Positions 1 through 9,300 are shown, counted from the first letter of the stretch. The stretch is DNA of 64,000 nucleotides from Silvimonas soli (GCF_030035605.1 NZ_CP106736.1:3224001-3288000), one strand, 5' to 3'. Notes: generated by a model not told the origin, from the sequence alone. Numbers and translations are program-made.

Positions 1-128
1 ATGACATGGAGATTAAAACGCATAAAGCGTCAATTGGCTTACGACAAATTCACACTCTGACGCTTCGTTACACGCGGACACACAGCGCTGGTGAGATCGT
101 TCACAGGCCGGAGCGGCAAAAACACCAA
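1..128. other. Left edge, no gene seen
   Basis: Only the sequence downstream of the first GST gene. I see no supported coding region, RNA gene or terminator with a clear T-run here. Confidence 0.5.
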
Positions 129-746
129 TCAAGCGGCCGGGGGCGGTGGGGCGGTTTCGATAAACGAAGGACGCTCAGCCAGTTTCAACTGCAATTTCAG
201 CAAGTTCGGCCAGGCTGTTTGCCATTCCAGCGCGGGAAAGCGCATGTTCAGATAGGTCAGCAGGCAACCAACCGCCACATCGGCCACGGTGAAGGTCTCG
301 CCCGTGCACCATTTGCGCTCGCCCAGGTCAGTCGACAACTGTGCCAGTCCCCGATCAATGCGCGCCTGCTCATGGCTGATTACCGCTGCCGATTGCTGTT
401 TGGCTGGCCGCCGATGTTCTTTGACGATAACGATGGCCGCATCCAGCATGCCATCGGCCAATGCTTCCCAACGCTTCACCCCGATCGCCTGGCGCTGGTC
501 GGCCGGAATCAGTTTGCCTACCGGCGAGACGTGATCCAGGTAGTCGACAATGACGCTGGAGTCATACAGGGCCCGATGGTCGTCCAGGATCAGCGTTGGC
601 ACTTTGCCCAGCGGATTGAGGTCATTCACCGGGCTGTCAGCTACCCCGGTTGCGACCTCGATCAATTGCAGGTCAATGCGCTTCTCCAGGCACACAATGC
701 GTACCTTGCGGCCGAACGGACTAGTCAGAGAGGTATAAAGCTTCAT
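129..746 (-). CDS. Glutathione S-transferase family protein
   Basis: A 205-residue protein with the two-domain GST layout. Residues 1-80 form the thioredoxin-like N-terminal domain, beginning MKLYTSLTSPFGRKVRI, with Ser9-Pro10-Phe11 near the glutathione site and the cis-proline stretch GKVPTLIL near residue 48. Residues 85-200 are the helical C-terminal domain, with the usual FTVADVAVG stretch. The short YibF-like form is typical of bacterial GSTs of unknown substrate. The tail ends in a proline run (PPPPAA). It is cytoplasmic and stands alone. No strong ribosome binding site precedes the ATG. The family is clear; the substrate cannot be read from the sequence. Confidence 0.88.
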   Translation of the reverse strand: MKLYTSLTSPFGRKVRIVCLEKRIDLQLIEVATGVADSPVNDLNPLGKVPTLILDDHRALYDSSVIVDYLDHVSPVGKLIPADQRQAIGVKRWEALADGMLDAAIVIVKEHRRPAKQQSAAVISHEQARIDRGLAQLSTDLGERKWCTGETFTVADVAVGCLLTYLNMRFPALEWQTAWPNLLKLQLKLAERPSFIETAPPPPAA

Positions 747-913
747 GGATGGCGGTTTTGCGTGGGCTCTTGATCGATTCTAGTTGCCATCATGGACGAC
801 AGCTAGCTCCGTTGCAGCAAAGCCACATTACGAGAATCATGGACGGGCCATGATCCTCGCATAGATAGCGGCGAAATAGCGCAGATGTTTGCTGCCGCCC
901 GTCGGCATAGCGC

Positions 914-2227
914 TTAGCGATGGATTTCTGCTGCCAGCCTGCGCCGCAGTTTGCGCCCCGTCAGATAGATACCCAGCGCGACCAAAGGAATGGACCCGGC
1001 CATGACCATCTCGGGATTCAGCGACAAGCCGGCTGCCTTCAGCCCCTTAGCCACGTAGCCAATCAAGGCAACGCCGTAATAGGTGATCGCGGCAATCGAC
1101 AGGCCTTCCACCGTTTCTTGCAGGCGCAATTGCAAATGTGCGCGCCGATCCATCGAGCTCAACAGTTCCTGGTTTTGCCGTTCCCGCGAAATATCGACGC
1201 GGGTACGCAGCAGCGCCGAGGCGCGATTCACTCGCTCGGCCAGCACTCGCTGACGCCCGGCGACGGATTCGCACGTGTCCATGGCCGGTCGCAAGCGCCG
1301 TTCCATAAATTCATGAAATGGCTGGATGCCCTGAATGCGCACCTCACGCAATTCCTCGATCCGCCGCCGCACGATGTCGTAATACGCATGCGAAGCCGAA
1401 AAGCGAAAATCAGTCATCGACAGGGCACGCTCAATACGCGCCGCCAGTTGCGTCAGACGGTCCAGCACCAGCGGCTCATCGGCCATTCGGGCCTCGGTCA
1501 TGGCGTTGGTCAGCTCAGACAGTTCGCGATCAGCCTGGGTCAGTTCCGGCGAAATACTCTTGGCCAGCGGCAGCGCCAGAAACGCCATCATGCGATAGGT
1601 GTCGATCTCGAACAGCCGTTGCAGCATACGGCCAGCTTGCCGCTGCCCCATACTGCGATCAACCAGTAAATAACGCGAGAAACCGTCCGGGTGGATATGA
1701 AAATCCGTCAGTACCTTGCCCACACCGCCACCAATTTCCGAGCCGATCAGATCGTTTCCGGCAAAGAACTGGTTGGCAATGGTTTCCATGCCGTGCGGCA
1801 AGTCGCGCTCGCTCATCATGCCGGCGTGCGCGGCCACCAGCACTTGACCAGGCAATTGTTGCAGCCAGTCCGAAGGCACAGTGCTCAGCGCCGGCTGGGC
1901 AAAGGGGTCGGGCACCCAGCCATGACGAGTGAAGGTGTACGAAGAAAACTCAGAATGCCGCGCCCACTTGATACGCATGGCACCCACATCCACCGAGTAA
2001 TGAATCTGCGCCGGATCAGGCGGCGTGGCATCAAATTGTGTGCAGAGCTGGCTCAGTAACCAGTGCTCTTGTTCGTGGGTGAAATTGCGATTCAGAAAGG
2101 CGATATAGCTGATCTGACTGGGCGCGCTCACCGGATCAAAGGGCCGGGCATGCGCTTCATCGGCCAGATCGTGGCGTAGTGGGTGATCAACCAGCCGTAA
2201 CGAAGAAGGGGTGTCGAGGACGAGCAT
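914..2227 (-). CDS. DUF3422 family membrane-anchored protein
   Basis: A 437-residue protein that I match to the DUF3422 family, starting with the typical HPLRHDLADEAHARPF segment. The body is soluble and helix-rich, with a likely coiled coil near residues 290-370. Two hydrophobic segments near the C-terminus (IAAITYYGVALIGYVAKG and MVMAGSIPLVALGIYLTG) separated by a short polar loop suggest a C-terminal hairpin anchor, with a basic tail (RKLRRRLAAEIHR). AGGAG lies about 8 bases before the ATG. No function is established for the family. It is monocistronic here. Confidence 0.82.
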   Translation of the reverse strand: MLVLDTPSSLRLVDHPLRHDLADEAHARPFDPVSAPSQISYIAFLNRNFTHEQEHWLLSQLCTQFDATPPDPAQIHYSVDVGAMRIKWARHSEFSSYTFTRHGWVPDPFAQPALSTVPSDWLQQLPGQVLVAAHAGMMSERDLPHGMETIANQFFAGNDLIGSEIGGGVGKVLTDFHIHPDGFSRYLLVDRSMGQRQAGRMLQRLFEIDTYRMMAFLALPLAKSISPELTQADRELSELTNAMTEARMADEPLVLDRLTQLAARIERALSMTDFRFSASHAYYDIVRRRIEELREVRIQGIQPFHEFMERRLRPAMDTCESVAGRQRVLAERVNRASALLRTRVDISRERQNQELLSSMDRRAHLQLRLQETVEGLSIAAITYYGVALIGYVAKGLKAAGLSLNPEMVMAGSIPLVALGIYLTGRKLRRRLAAEIHR

Positions 2228-2690
2228 CGGTGTCTCCTGGTTCGTTCAATGACACAGGCATGATACTTGTTTTTGGCAAATTTTGTGCGATGCAGCATGG
2301 GCTGTGGGTTGTAGTGGAAATAGTGCAACTTCGGTTTTCTTTGGGGTGGGGCGGGTGTAGCCAGCCGTTGCCTGGTTTCAATGCCAGCATAAAAGCCAAA
2401 GCTTGAGTGCCTTCGGCACGGGTGTGAAAGGCGCTTGATACCCCGGGGTGCCGGGGAGCACGTTTGTTTTCTTTGCGTCGCCAAAGTAAAGAAACCAAAA
2501 GAAAGGCGACCCGGGACGCGAGCGTCCGACGGGGCCCAAGGTCAAAGGCCGAAACGAACCGTCTGAGTGCCAAGAGTCTTCGCGCGCCTCCGGCGTTCCC
2601 TCGGTCGGCCGGAGCCTGAGGTCTCCGGCTCTCGGTCAGCGTGATCAGCCGTATTGTCTACCAGGTAAAAGCAAAAGCATTCCCCCGTAG

Positions 2691-2720
2691 GGTGGATTCG
2701 GAGCGAAGCGACAATCCACC
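2691..2720. repeat. REP-like hairpin
   Basis: GGTGGATT at 2691-2698 pairs with AATCCACC at 2713-2720 around a 14-base spacer. The 'gtagggtggattcg...gcgacaatccacc' wording is of the REP type spread by RAYT-like enzymes in many proteobacteria; no such enzyme gene is in the window. Confidence 0.6.
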
Positions 2721-2773
2721 ATTTGCAACCTGACAGCAACAGCAACAATCTTTGGCATACCCACAACATCGTC

Positions 2774-2793
2774 ATTCCCGACCTGGCGGGAAT
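2774..2793. repeat. REP-like hairpin (CGTCATTCCCG type)
   Basis: ATTCCCG at 2774-2780 pairs with CGGGAAT at 2787-2793. The context 'cgtcattcccg...cgggaatccag' is a common dispersed proteobacterial repeat. It is followed directly by a 'gtagcccggat' motif that also occurs at 7710. Confidence 0.65.
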
Positions 2794-3004
2794 CCAGATT
2801 CGTAGCCCGGATAAAGCCTGCCCCTCGGGGGCCACTACAAAGGACCTGGATTCCACATATGCCAGTTGCAGGGGGCGGCGGGAATCCGGGGCCGCAACAT
2901 ATCAACCTGGCGCCAGCATTGGCGATTGCCAATGTCACTCCCCGGATTGCTGTGCGAATCCCGGCTACGGTTTCATCTCAATGAATCACGCTTCCAATGG
3001 TCAT

Positions 3005-3032
3005 AAAAAACGGCACCAACTGGTGCCGTTTT
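3005..3032 (-). terminator. Intrinsic terminator of aceB
   Basis: Read on the minus strand, a 10-bp stem AACGGCACCA / TGGTGCCGTT is followed by six T residues. It starts about 20 bases after the aceB stop codon. Confidence 0.85.
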
Positions 3033-3050
3033 CATTAGCTACAACTTCAA

Positions 3051-4646
3051 TCAAATTTCTTCATACAGCGGCAAAGTCAAAAACTCTGCAAAGCCCGCGT
3101 TGGTACTCATGTCTTCGAAAATCGCCGCTGCGCGGGTATACGGGATGCGCTGGAAGGTGTCGTCGCCATGTTCCGTGCGGATCGCTTGCAGAATCTGCGG
3201 GATCATCTCGCGCACCATGCTGGCGGTGACTTTACGGCCATCGTCCAGCACGCCCTTGTCAGAGCGAATCCACTGCCACACCTGGCTGCGGCTGATTTCG
3301 GCGGTGGCGGCGTCTTCCATCAGGCTGTGGATCGGCACGCAGCCGTTACCCGCCAGCCATGAGCCCAGATACTGGATGCCCACGTCGATATTGGCACGCA
3401 AACCGGCTTCGGTGATCGGTGCTTCGGGCTGGAAGTTGAGCAGGTCGGCGGCCGTGGTGTTGACATCCGGGCGTTGTTTGTCGATCTGGTTGGCGCGCTC
3501 ACCCAGCACTTTTACCCATTCTTCCATGGCAATTCCGACCAAGCCCGGGTGGGCTACCCAGCCGCCGTCAAAGCCATCGCCCGCATCGCGGGTTTTGTCG
3601 GCGCGTACGGCGGCCAGCGCTTTTTCGTTGGCGACCGGGTCGTTCTTGATCGGGATCAGCGCGCTCATGCCGCCAATAGCCGGGGCGTTGCGCTTGTGGC
3701 AGGTCTTGACCAGATTGAGCGCGTAGGCGCGCATGAACGGCACGGTCATGGTGATCTGGGCGCGGTTGGCCAGGCAGAAGTCTTTGTCGGTCTTGAACTT
3801 CTTGATGCAGCTGAAGATGTAATCCCAGCGGCCCGCGTTCAGGCCCGACGAATGTTCGCGCAATTCGTACAGGATTTCGTCCATCTCGAAAGCGGCGAGA
3901 ATGGTTTCGACCAGTACCGTGGCTTTGATCGTGCCTTGCGGAATGCCGACTTCTTGCTGTGCCAGAGCGAAGATTTCGTTCCACAGCCGCGCTTCCAGGT
4001 GCGATTCCATCTTGGGCAGATAAAAATACGGGCCACTGCCACGGGCGATCAGTTCTTTGGCGTTGTGGAACAAGAACAGTGCCAGATCAAAAATCCCGCC
4101 GGAAACCCGCTGGCCATCCACAGTGACGTGTTTTTCATCCAGATGCCAGCCGCGCGGGCGCACGATGAGCGTGGCGACTTTATCGTTGAGTTTGTATTCC
4201 TTGCCCGCTTCATTGCGAAAACCCAGCGTGCGGCGAATGGCTTGCTTGAGGTTGATCTGGCCTTGAATCTGGTTGTCCCAGTTGGGCGTATTGGAATCCT
4301 CAAAGTCCGTCATGTAACTGTCCGCGCCAGAGTTCAGCGCGTTGATGATCATCTTCTTTTCAACCGGGCCGGTAATCTCGACGCGGCGGCAGGCCAGATC
4401 GGCCGGTAGCGGCGCAATGGTCCAGTTGCCTTCGCGTATGTGTTTGGTCTCGGCCAGAAAATCCGGACGCTTTCCGGCATCCAGTTCTTGTTGGCGAATC
4501 ACCCGCTTGCCCAGCAACTCCTGGCGGCGGCCTTCAAAAGTACGGTGCAGTTTGGCTACCAGAGCCAGCGCTTCGGGCGTCAGAATTTCGGCAAATTCAG
4601 GCGTAACGGTGGCGTGAATGGCAACGCCTTGGGGCAACTGGCTCAT
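3051..4646 (-). CDS. aceB: Malate synthase A
   Basis: Condenses glyoxylate with acetyl-CoA to give malate, the second step of the glyoxylate bypass, in the cytoplasm. The 531-residue length matches malate synthase A (E. coli about 533). The family stretch MTDFEDSNTPNWDN, the RPRGWHLDEKH segment and the MTVPFMRAY and GFDGGWVAHPGL segments are present. I chose the ATG at 4646, with GAGGA 8 bases upstream, over an ATG 63 bases further out that adds an unusual N-terminus. It is divergent from a LysR regulator that starts 215 bp away, which is therefore a candidate controller. The partner enzyme, isocitrate lyase, lies 3.4 kb away in its own unit. Confidence 0.95.
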   Translation of the reverse strand: MSQLPQGVAIHATVTPEFAEILTPEALALVAKLHRTFEGRRQELLGKRVIRQQELDAGKRPDFLAETKHIREGNWTIAPLPADLACRRVEITGPVEKKMIINALNSGADSYMTDFEDSNTPNWDNQIQGQINLKQAIRRTLGFRNEAGKEYKLNDKVATLIVRPRGWHLDEKHVTVDGQRVSGGIFDLALFLFHNAKELIARGSGPYFYLPKMESHLEARLWNEIFALAQQEVGIPQGTIKATVLVETILAAFEMDEILYELREHSSGLNAGRWDYIFSCIKKFKTDKDFCLANRAQITMTVPFMRAYALNLVKTCHKRNAPAIGGMSALIPIKNDPVANEKALAAVRADKTRDAGDGFDGGWVAHPGLVGIAMEEWVKVLGERANQIDKQRPDVNTTAADLLNFQPEAPITEAGLRANIDVGIQYLGSWLAGNGCVPIHSLMEDAATAEISRSQVWQWIRSDKGVLDDGRKVTASMVREMIPQILQAIRTEHGDDTFQRIPYTRAAAIFEDMSTNAGFAEFLTLPLYEEI

Positions 4647-4861
4647 GAAAGCATCCTCAAGTTGAAAGGTAGTAGGCTGATTTGTGACTACAGCCAGTTT
4701 AGTTAGCAAATCATGAGATAAAAAGACCTGTCAGCGCACATGATCTTTTACTTTTTGGTACATAATTGCCAGGGCCAAGCGGACGCAATTGCGCTCGTGC
4801 GCGGTAGCGTGACTGTCCTGGACTTCCCGACCCATTACTTATCCCGCAGCGGTAAACAGAT

Positions 4862-5758
4862 ATGAGCTCTCTTAAACAACTCCAGACGTTCATCGAGGTC
4901 GTTAACCTGGGCTCGCTCAGCGCCGCTGCGCGGGCTGAGGGCGTAGTTCCTGCCGTGATCGGCCGACGGCTGGATGCGCTGGAAGAGCGCCTTGGCGCCA
5001 GGCTGCTGGTACGCACCACGCGCCGCATTACGCTGACGCAAGAAGGCATCGCCTTTTTTGAAGATGGCCAACGCATCCTGGCTGAACTGGAAGAGGCCGA
5101 AGCGGCGGTAGCTTCTGGCAGCAGCCGGGTGCGGGGGCATTTGCGGGTGACGGCCCCGGCGGGATTTGGTCGCCGCCATGTAGCGCCACATCTGGCAACG
5201 TTCCAGCGCGCTCACCCGGATTTACGTGTCACGCTGGATTTGTCCGACCGGCTGGTTGATCTGGCGGGTGAACGCGTGGATTGCGCCATTCGCATCAGTG
5301 AACTGGCCGACTCCAGTCTGGTGGCGGTGCGGCTGGCCGAGAACCGCCGCGTGGTGGTGGCTGCCCCGGCTTATCTGGCGCAACACGGCATTCCCAAATC
5401 GCTGGGCGATCTGGCGCGGTTTGAATGTCTTTCGCTGGGGGCCAGCCAGTCGCGCGGCTGGACCTTCCGGGTCGATGACCAACTGGTGAATCACAAGGTC
5501 AGTGGGGTACTAGAGTGCAACGATGGCGCAGTGCTGCATGAGTGGGCGCTTAAAGGTTATGGCCTGGCATGGCGTTCGCTATGGGAAGTGAAAGATGACC
5601 TCACCGACGGGCGCCTGGTGACGGTGCTGGACGCGTTTTCTTCGCCTGACTACCCGGTTTATGCGGTGATGCCGCAGCGTAAATTCCTGCCGCAACGCGT
5701 GCGCCACTTTATCGACCATCTCAAACAGATCTATGCCCAGCGCGATTACTGGGATTAA
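4862..5758 (+). CDS. LysR-family transcriptional regulator
   Basis: A 298-residue LysR-type regulator. An N-terminal winged helix-turn-helix (residues 1-60, SLKQLQTFIEVVNLGSLSAA...) leads into a periplasmic-binding-protein-like effector domain from about residue 88. It is divergent from aceB, the classic arrangement for a LysR protein and its target, so control of aceB is a reasonable inference. The effector is unknown. No strong ribosome binding site precedes the ATG. Confidence 0.9.
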   Translation: MSSLKQLQTFIEVVNLGSLSAAARAEGVVPAVIGRRLDALEERLGARLLVRTTRRITLTQEGIAFFEDGQRILAELEEAEAAVASGSSRVRGHLRVTAPAGFGRRHVAPHLATFQRAHPDLRVTLDLSDRLVDLAGERVDCAIRISELADSSLVAVRLAENRRVVVAAPAYLAQHGIPKSLGDLARFECLSLGASQSRGWTFRVDDQLVNHKVSGVLECNDGAVLHEWALKGYGLAWRSLWEVKDDLTDGRLVTVLDAFSSPDYPVYAVMPQRKFLPQRVRHFIDHLKQIYAQRDYWD

Positions 5759-5957
5759 CGCACCCGCATAGTGCGTAAACGGGCGCAGATCGCCGCGAAA
5801 AGCGCGTAAATACACCGTAAGTCGGCTTACGTTGTGCCAGGGTTGTCAGACAGCGAAGCGGTCATATTCATTACATGACACCGGAATATAATATTTCTCA
5901 CGATCAAACCATCGGGTTACAGATGGCCTGGGAGTATGTGTTTTTGGGGTGAATATC
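5759..5957. other. Short gap, small hairpin only
   Basis: CGTAAG at 5816-5821 pairs with CTTACG at 5826-5831, with no T-run after it. Nothing else is supported. Confidence 0.4.
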
Positions 5958-6413
5958 ATGAGTAAGGTCGCTTCGCCGTTGTATGCGAGCGCGATGTATA
6001 TGGCGGAACTTTCCGCCGTGGCTGTACCGGGGTTGCTGTTGTCTTGTGTCGTTTCAGTGTTGATGAAGCTGGAATTAATGAACTTGGGAATGAGCCGTGG
6101 GCACGCTGCAACATCTGCAGATGTGCTGGGTTTTGGATTGCTGGCAGCAGTATGTGCCTTGTGGTTCCTGCGTGATGCAGTGCGGTTGACTGACTGGGAC
6201 TGGAACGTTTTATTCCGGCCCTGGTTTGTCGGTATGGTCTTCAATTTTTACCTCGGGCTGGCTATTTGCAGCCGTCGGGTTTTTGATGATCTGCTGGGTT
6301 TGCAACCTTCGCTGTCGATCGCGCTGGCTTTCTGTGCTTGTGTCTTGATCTCCAGTGCGTGGTGCTGGTTCTTGTTACAGGTGCGCTTTGCCCAAGTCCT
6401 TGATGTGACCTGA
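5958..6413 (+). CDS. Small hypothetical integral membrane protein
   Basis: A 151-residue protein I do not recognise. Four hydrophobic stretches can be seen: near residues 13-35, 48-65, 80-100 and 115-140, the last ending CVLISSAWCWFLLQVRFA. It is rich in Leu, Cys and Trp. I prefer the ATG at 5958, with GGGGTG about 6 bases upstream, over an in-frame GTG at 5949. It stands alone, and an intrinsic terminator lies 200 bases downstream. Function unknown. Confidence 0.6.
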   Translation: MSKVASPLYASAMYMAELSAVAVPGLLLSCVVSVLMKLELMNLGMSRGHAATSADVLGFGLLAAVCALWFLRDAVRLTDWDWNVLFRPWFVGMVFNFYLGLAICSRRVFDDLLGLQPSLSIALAFCACVLISSAWCWFLLQVRFAQVLDVT

Positions 6414-6613
6414 CTGCGGTCAGGGGTAGTGCGCCAGATCTGCTGACAGAAGCGCGATCTGGTCAAGCGCCAGCTTGATCCGGGCTGGCAAGGGGGCGCG
6501 TTGTGGTCGGTATCGCTACAGCTGATACATCTGACCCAACCACCCGCGTGTACTCATGTCGCATGCTGACCAACTAGCTGCATATCGGTATGTTCTACGT
6601 CGCGATCAAAATG

Positions 6614-6640
6614 AAAAACCGCCAGCGATGGCGGTTTTTC
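6614..6640. terminator. Bidirectional intrinsic terminator
   Basis: AAAAACCGCC at 6614-6623 pairs with GGCGGTTTTT at 6630-6639 around a 6-base loop, with A- and T-runs on either side. It sits between the membrane protein gene and the second GST gene. Confidence 0.8.
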
Positions 6641-6717
6641 TTTGTCTGGCATCGGTCTATCCTGTTGATTCACGTCGCCGTTAGTCTTGGCGCCACCGCT
6701 CATGAATGGAGAAAAGC

Positions 6718-7362
6718 ATGCTTAAAGTCTGGGGTAGACGCAATTCGCTGAACGTGCAGAAAGTAATGTGGGCTATCGGCGAACTGGGTCTGGCGCACGA
6801 ACACATCAACGCGGGCGGCGCTTTTGGCGGGCTGGATACGCCGGAATTTCTGGCGCGTAATCCGCATGGCCGCATTCCGCTGATTGAACATGATGGCGTG
6901 AACGTGTGGGAGTCCCACGCCATTTTGCGTTACCTCGGGGCCGTGGCGGGTGAGGGCTCGCTCTGGTCAGCTGATCCGGCACAACGCGCAGTGGCCGATG
7001 GCTGGCTGGATTGGGCGCAGACCTCCTTGCAACCGGCATTCATCGATCTCTTCTTTGGCTTTTACCGCACGCCGGAAGCTCAGCGCGACCCGGTGCGCAT
7101 TGCCAAAGCGACGCAACGCTGCGCGGAGCTATACACCTTGCTGGATCGGCAACTGGCACAGCGCCCGTATCTGGGCGGCAATACGCTGACGTTGGCAGAC
7201 TTTGGCGCGGGAACGACGTTGTATCGTTACTTCGAGATGGATGTGCAAAGGCCAGATATTCCCCATGTACAGGCCTGGTATGCGCGGCTGGCGGAGCATG
7301 CGGCGTATCGCGAGCATGTGATGCTGCCGTTTGAGGATATGTATGGGAATTTGCCCGCTTAG
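6718..7362 (+). CDS. Glutathione S-transferase family protein
   Basis: A 214-residue GST. The N-terminal thioredoxin-like domain starts MLKVWGRRNSLNVQKVMW, with Ser near residue 9 as the likely glutathione-activating position, followed by NPHGRIPLIEHDG carrying the cis-proline and WESHAILRYLG. The helical C-terminal domain has the LTLADFGAG stretch. I chose the ATG at 6718, with TGGAG 8 bases upstream, over one 12 bases earlier. It is only distantly similar to the GST at the left end, so this is not a recent tandem copy. Substrate unknown. Confidence 0.9.
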   Translation: MLKVWGRRNSLNVQKVMWAIGELGLAHEHINAGGAFGGLDTPEFLARNPHGRIPLIEHDGVNVWESHAILRYLGAVAGEGSLWSADPAQRAVADGWLDWAQTSLQPAFIDLFFGFYRTPEAQRDPVRIAKATQRCAELYTLLDRQLAQRPYLGGNTLTLADFGAGTTLYRYFEMDVQRPDIPHVQAWYARLAEHAAYREHVMLPFEDMYGNLPA

Positions 7363-7429
7363 ATGCATGGGTTTTCGAGTGCTGGTTGGGTAAGGTGGGT
7401 ACAAGCACCGCCGTGCACGGTAGCGTTTG

Positions 7430-7884
7430 AAGTCAAAAGCGTGAGTGCCTGCGGCACGGTGTTAAAAGCATTTGATACCCGGTGGTGACCGGGACCACGT
7501 TTCTTTCTTTTGCGTCGCCAAAAGAAAGAAACCAAAGAAAAGGCGACCCCGCTGCCGCAAGGGGCCCCGAGGTCAAAAGCTGGACCCCTCGGGGGCACCC
7601 CCACAACGATGCAGAATGGTTCGGATGCAGGTCGCAGGGGGAACAACCGTCTGTTGGCACGTGTTCTCTGCGCGGCTCCGCCGTTCCCTCGGTCTGGGTG
7701 CTCAGGATTTGTAGCCCGGATGAAGCGTGCCCCTCGGGGGTATCCCTGCAAAGTCCCCGCATGCCACATATAACCGTTGCAAGGGGTTGCGAGAATCCGG
7801 GGTTGCGGTGCGTCAACAGGGCACTGGTTTTGTTTTGGTCAACATGGCTTCCCGGATTCTCACTTCGTTCCATCCGGGCTACGA
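7430..7884. repeat. Intergenic repeat block 2
   Basis: A gap of about 640 bp lies between a GST gene and aceA with no gene. It repeats the layout of block 1 at 2400-2990: 'gagtgcctgcggcacgg', a GTCGCC...GGCGAC hairpin around AAAGAAA runs, 'cgttccctcggtc', then 'gtagcccggatgaagcg' and 'cccctcggggg'. The copies differ by many substitutions and small indels, so they are old or independently spread. Both blocks sit on the 3' side of a glyoxylate-bypass gene. Confidence 0.72.
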
Positions 7885-7912
7885 TCCTGTTTCCTGTTTC
7901 CTGTTTCCTGTT
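7885..7912. repeat. Tandem 7-bp repeat, four units
   Basis: Four perfect copies of TCCTGTT run head to tail, followed by a partial unit. It lies between repeat block 2 and the aceA terminator. It is non-coding; the copy number may vary by slippage. Confidence 0.9.
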
Positions 7913-7921
7913 TCCCGCCCC

Positions 7922-7951
7922 AAAAAAAAGCCGCCCCAGACAGGGCGGCTT
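7922..7951 (-). terminator. Intrinsic terminator of aceA
   Basis: On the minus strand a 9-bp stem AAGCCGCCC / GGGCGGCTT is followed by eight T residues. It lies about 50 bases after the aceA stop. Confidence 0.88.
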
Positions 7952-8003
7952 GTTAATGCGTGAAGACAAGAACTGCAGTACTACTACATCAACACATCGA
8001 ACC

Positions 8004-9284
8004 TCAGTGAAATTGTTCTTCCTCTGTCGAGCCCTTGAGCGCGGTGGTGGAAGACTGGCCTTGCTGGATGGTTTGTGTCACGGCGTCAAAGTAGCCGGTA
8101 CCCACTTCGCGCTGATGCTTCACGGCGGTGAAGCCACGATCGGCGGCGGCGAATTCGGCTTGTTGCAGTTCTACAAACGCGCTCATGCCGGTGCGGGCAT
8201 AACCGTGGGCCAGGTTGAACATGCCGTAGTTCAGCGAATGGAAGCCAGCCAGGGTAATAAACTGGAACTTGTAGCCCATTTTGCCCAGCTCTTGCTGGAA
8301 CGTCGCGATGGTGGCGTCGTCCAGGTTTTTCTTCCAGTTGAAAGACGGTGAGCAGTTATACGACAACAGTTTGCCCGGGAACTTGGCGTGGATAGCCTGA
8401 GCAAATTTGCGGGCGTATTCCAGATCCGGCTTGCCGGTTTCGCACCAGATCAGATCGCAGTACGGCGCGTAGGCCAGACCACGGCTGATAGCTTGTTCCA
8501 GACCGGGTTTGGTCCGGTAAAAGCCTTCTGGAGTGCGTTCGCCAGTGCAGAACGGTTGATCGTTGGGGTCCACATCGCTGGTCAGCAAGTCAGCGGCTTC
8601 AGCGTCGGTACGCGCAACCAGAATGGTCGGCACGCCCATGACATCTGCAGCCAGACGTGCAGCCACCAGTTTTTCAACGGCTTCACGCGTTGGCACCAGC
8701 ACCTTGCCGCCCATGTGGCCGCATTTCTTGACCGAGGCCAGTTGGTCTTCAAAGTGCACACCGGCAGCGCCGGCTTCGATCATGCCCTTCATTAGTTCGT
8801 GGGCGTTCAGCACGCCGCCAAAACCGGCTTCGGCATCGGCCACAATCGGGGCAAACCAGTCCAGGCTATCGTCGCCTTCGGAATGCGAAATCTGATCAGC
8901 GCGTTGCAGGGTATTGTTGATGCGACGCACGACTTGCGGGACCGAGTTCGCAGGGTAAAGCGACTGATCCGGATACATTTCGCTACCCAGATTGGCGTCG
9001 GCGGCGACTTGCCAACCTGAGAGATAGATGGCTTTCAGGCCTGCTTTGACTTGCTGCATGGCCTGGTTGCCGGTCAGCGCGCCCAGCGCGTTGACGTATG
9101 GTGTTTCGTGGAGCAGTTTCCACAATTTGTTGGCGCCGGTACGGGCCAGCGTGTGCTCGACTTGTAGTGAGCCACGCAGTCTTTCAACATCAGCAGCCGT
9201 GTAGGGCCGCGTAACGCCTTTCCAGCGCGGGTTTTCTCGCCAATCTTGTTCCAGTTGAGCAATACGTTGTTCACGAGTGGTCAT
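8004..9284 (-). CDS. aceA: Isocitrate lyase
   Basis: Cleaves isocitrate to glyoxylate and succinate, the entry step of the glyoxylate bypass. The 426-residue length fits the bacterial enzyme. The signature KKCGHMGGK with the catalytic cysteine lies near residues 185-193, and WFAPIVADAEAGFGG and TDAEAADLLTSDVD are also typical. GGGAG lies 8 bases before the ATG. It is a single-gene unit ending at a strong terminator. Three AT-rich direct repeats lie directly upstream (9301-9368) and may be operator sites. Confidence 0.96.
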   Translation of the reverse strand: MTTREQRIAQLEQDWRENPRWKGVTRPYTAADVERLRGSLQVEHTLARTGANKLWKLLHETPYVNALGALTGNQAMQQVKAGLKAIYLSGWQVAADANLGSEMYPDQSLYPANSVPQVVRRINNTLQRADQISHSEGDDSLDWFAPIVADAEAGFGGVLNAHELMKGMIEAGAAGVHFEDQLASVKKCGHMGGKVLVPTREAVEKLVAARLAADVMGVPTILVARTDAEAADLLTSDVDPNDQPFCTGERTPEGFYRTKPGLEQAISRGLAYAPYCDLIWCETGKPDLEYARKFAQAIHAKFPGKLLSYNCSPSFNWKKNLDDATIATFQQELGKMGYKFQFITLAGFHSLNYGMFNLAHGYARTGMSAFVELQQAEFAAADRGFTAVKHQREVGTGYFDAVTQTIQQGQSSTTALKGSTEEEQFH

Positions 9285-9300
9285 GGCGTTCTCCCGCTGT

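Larger units (their letters stand above)
2228..3004. repeat. Intergenic repeat block 1
   Basis: This gap of about 780 bp between the DUF3422 gene and aceB has no gene. From about 2400 to 2990 it carries a mosaic of repeats: a GTCGCC...GGCGAC hairpin rich in AAAGAAA, GC-rich inverted repeats, and REP-like hairpins. The order and much of the wording recur at 7430-7880: 'gagtgcct.cggcac', 'gcgtcgcca', 'aaagaaacc', 'cgttccctcggtc', 'tagcccggat' and 'cccctcggggg' appear in the same order in both. It is non-coding by appearance; ORFs inside change frame freely and have no family signature. Confidence 0.75.

Noticed and set aside
5816..5831. Terminator after the LysR gene
   Set aside because: Only a 6-bp stem and no T-run.
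7482..8351. 289-codon plus-strand frame over repeat block 2 and the aceA end
   Set aside because: Half lies in non-coding repeats and half is antisense to aceA. The reading is a by-product of the repeats.
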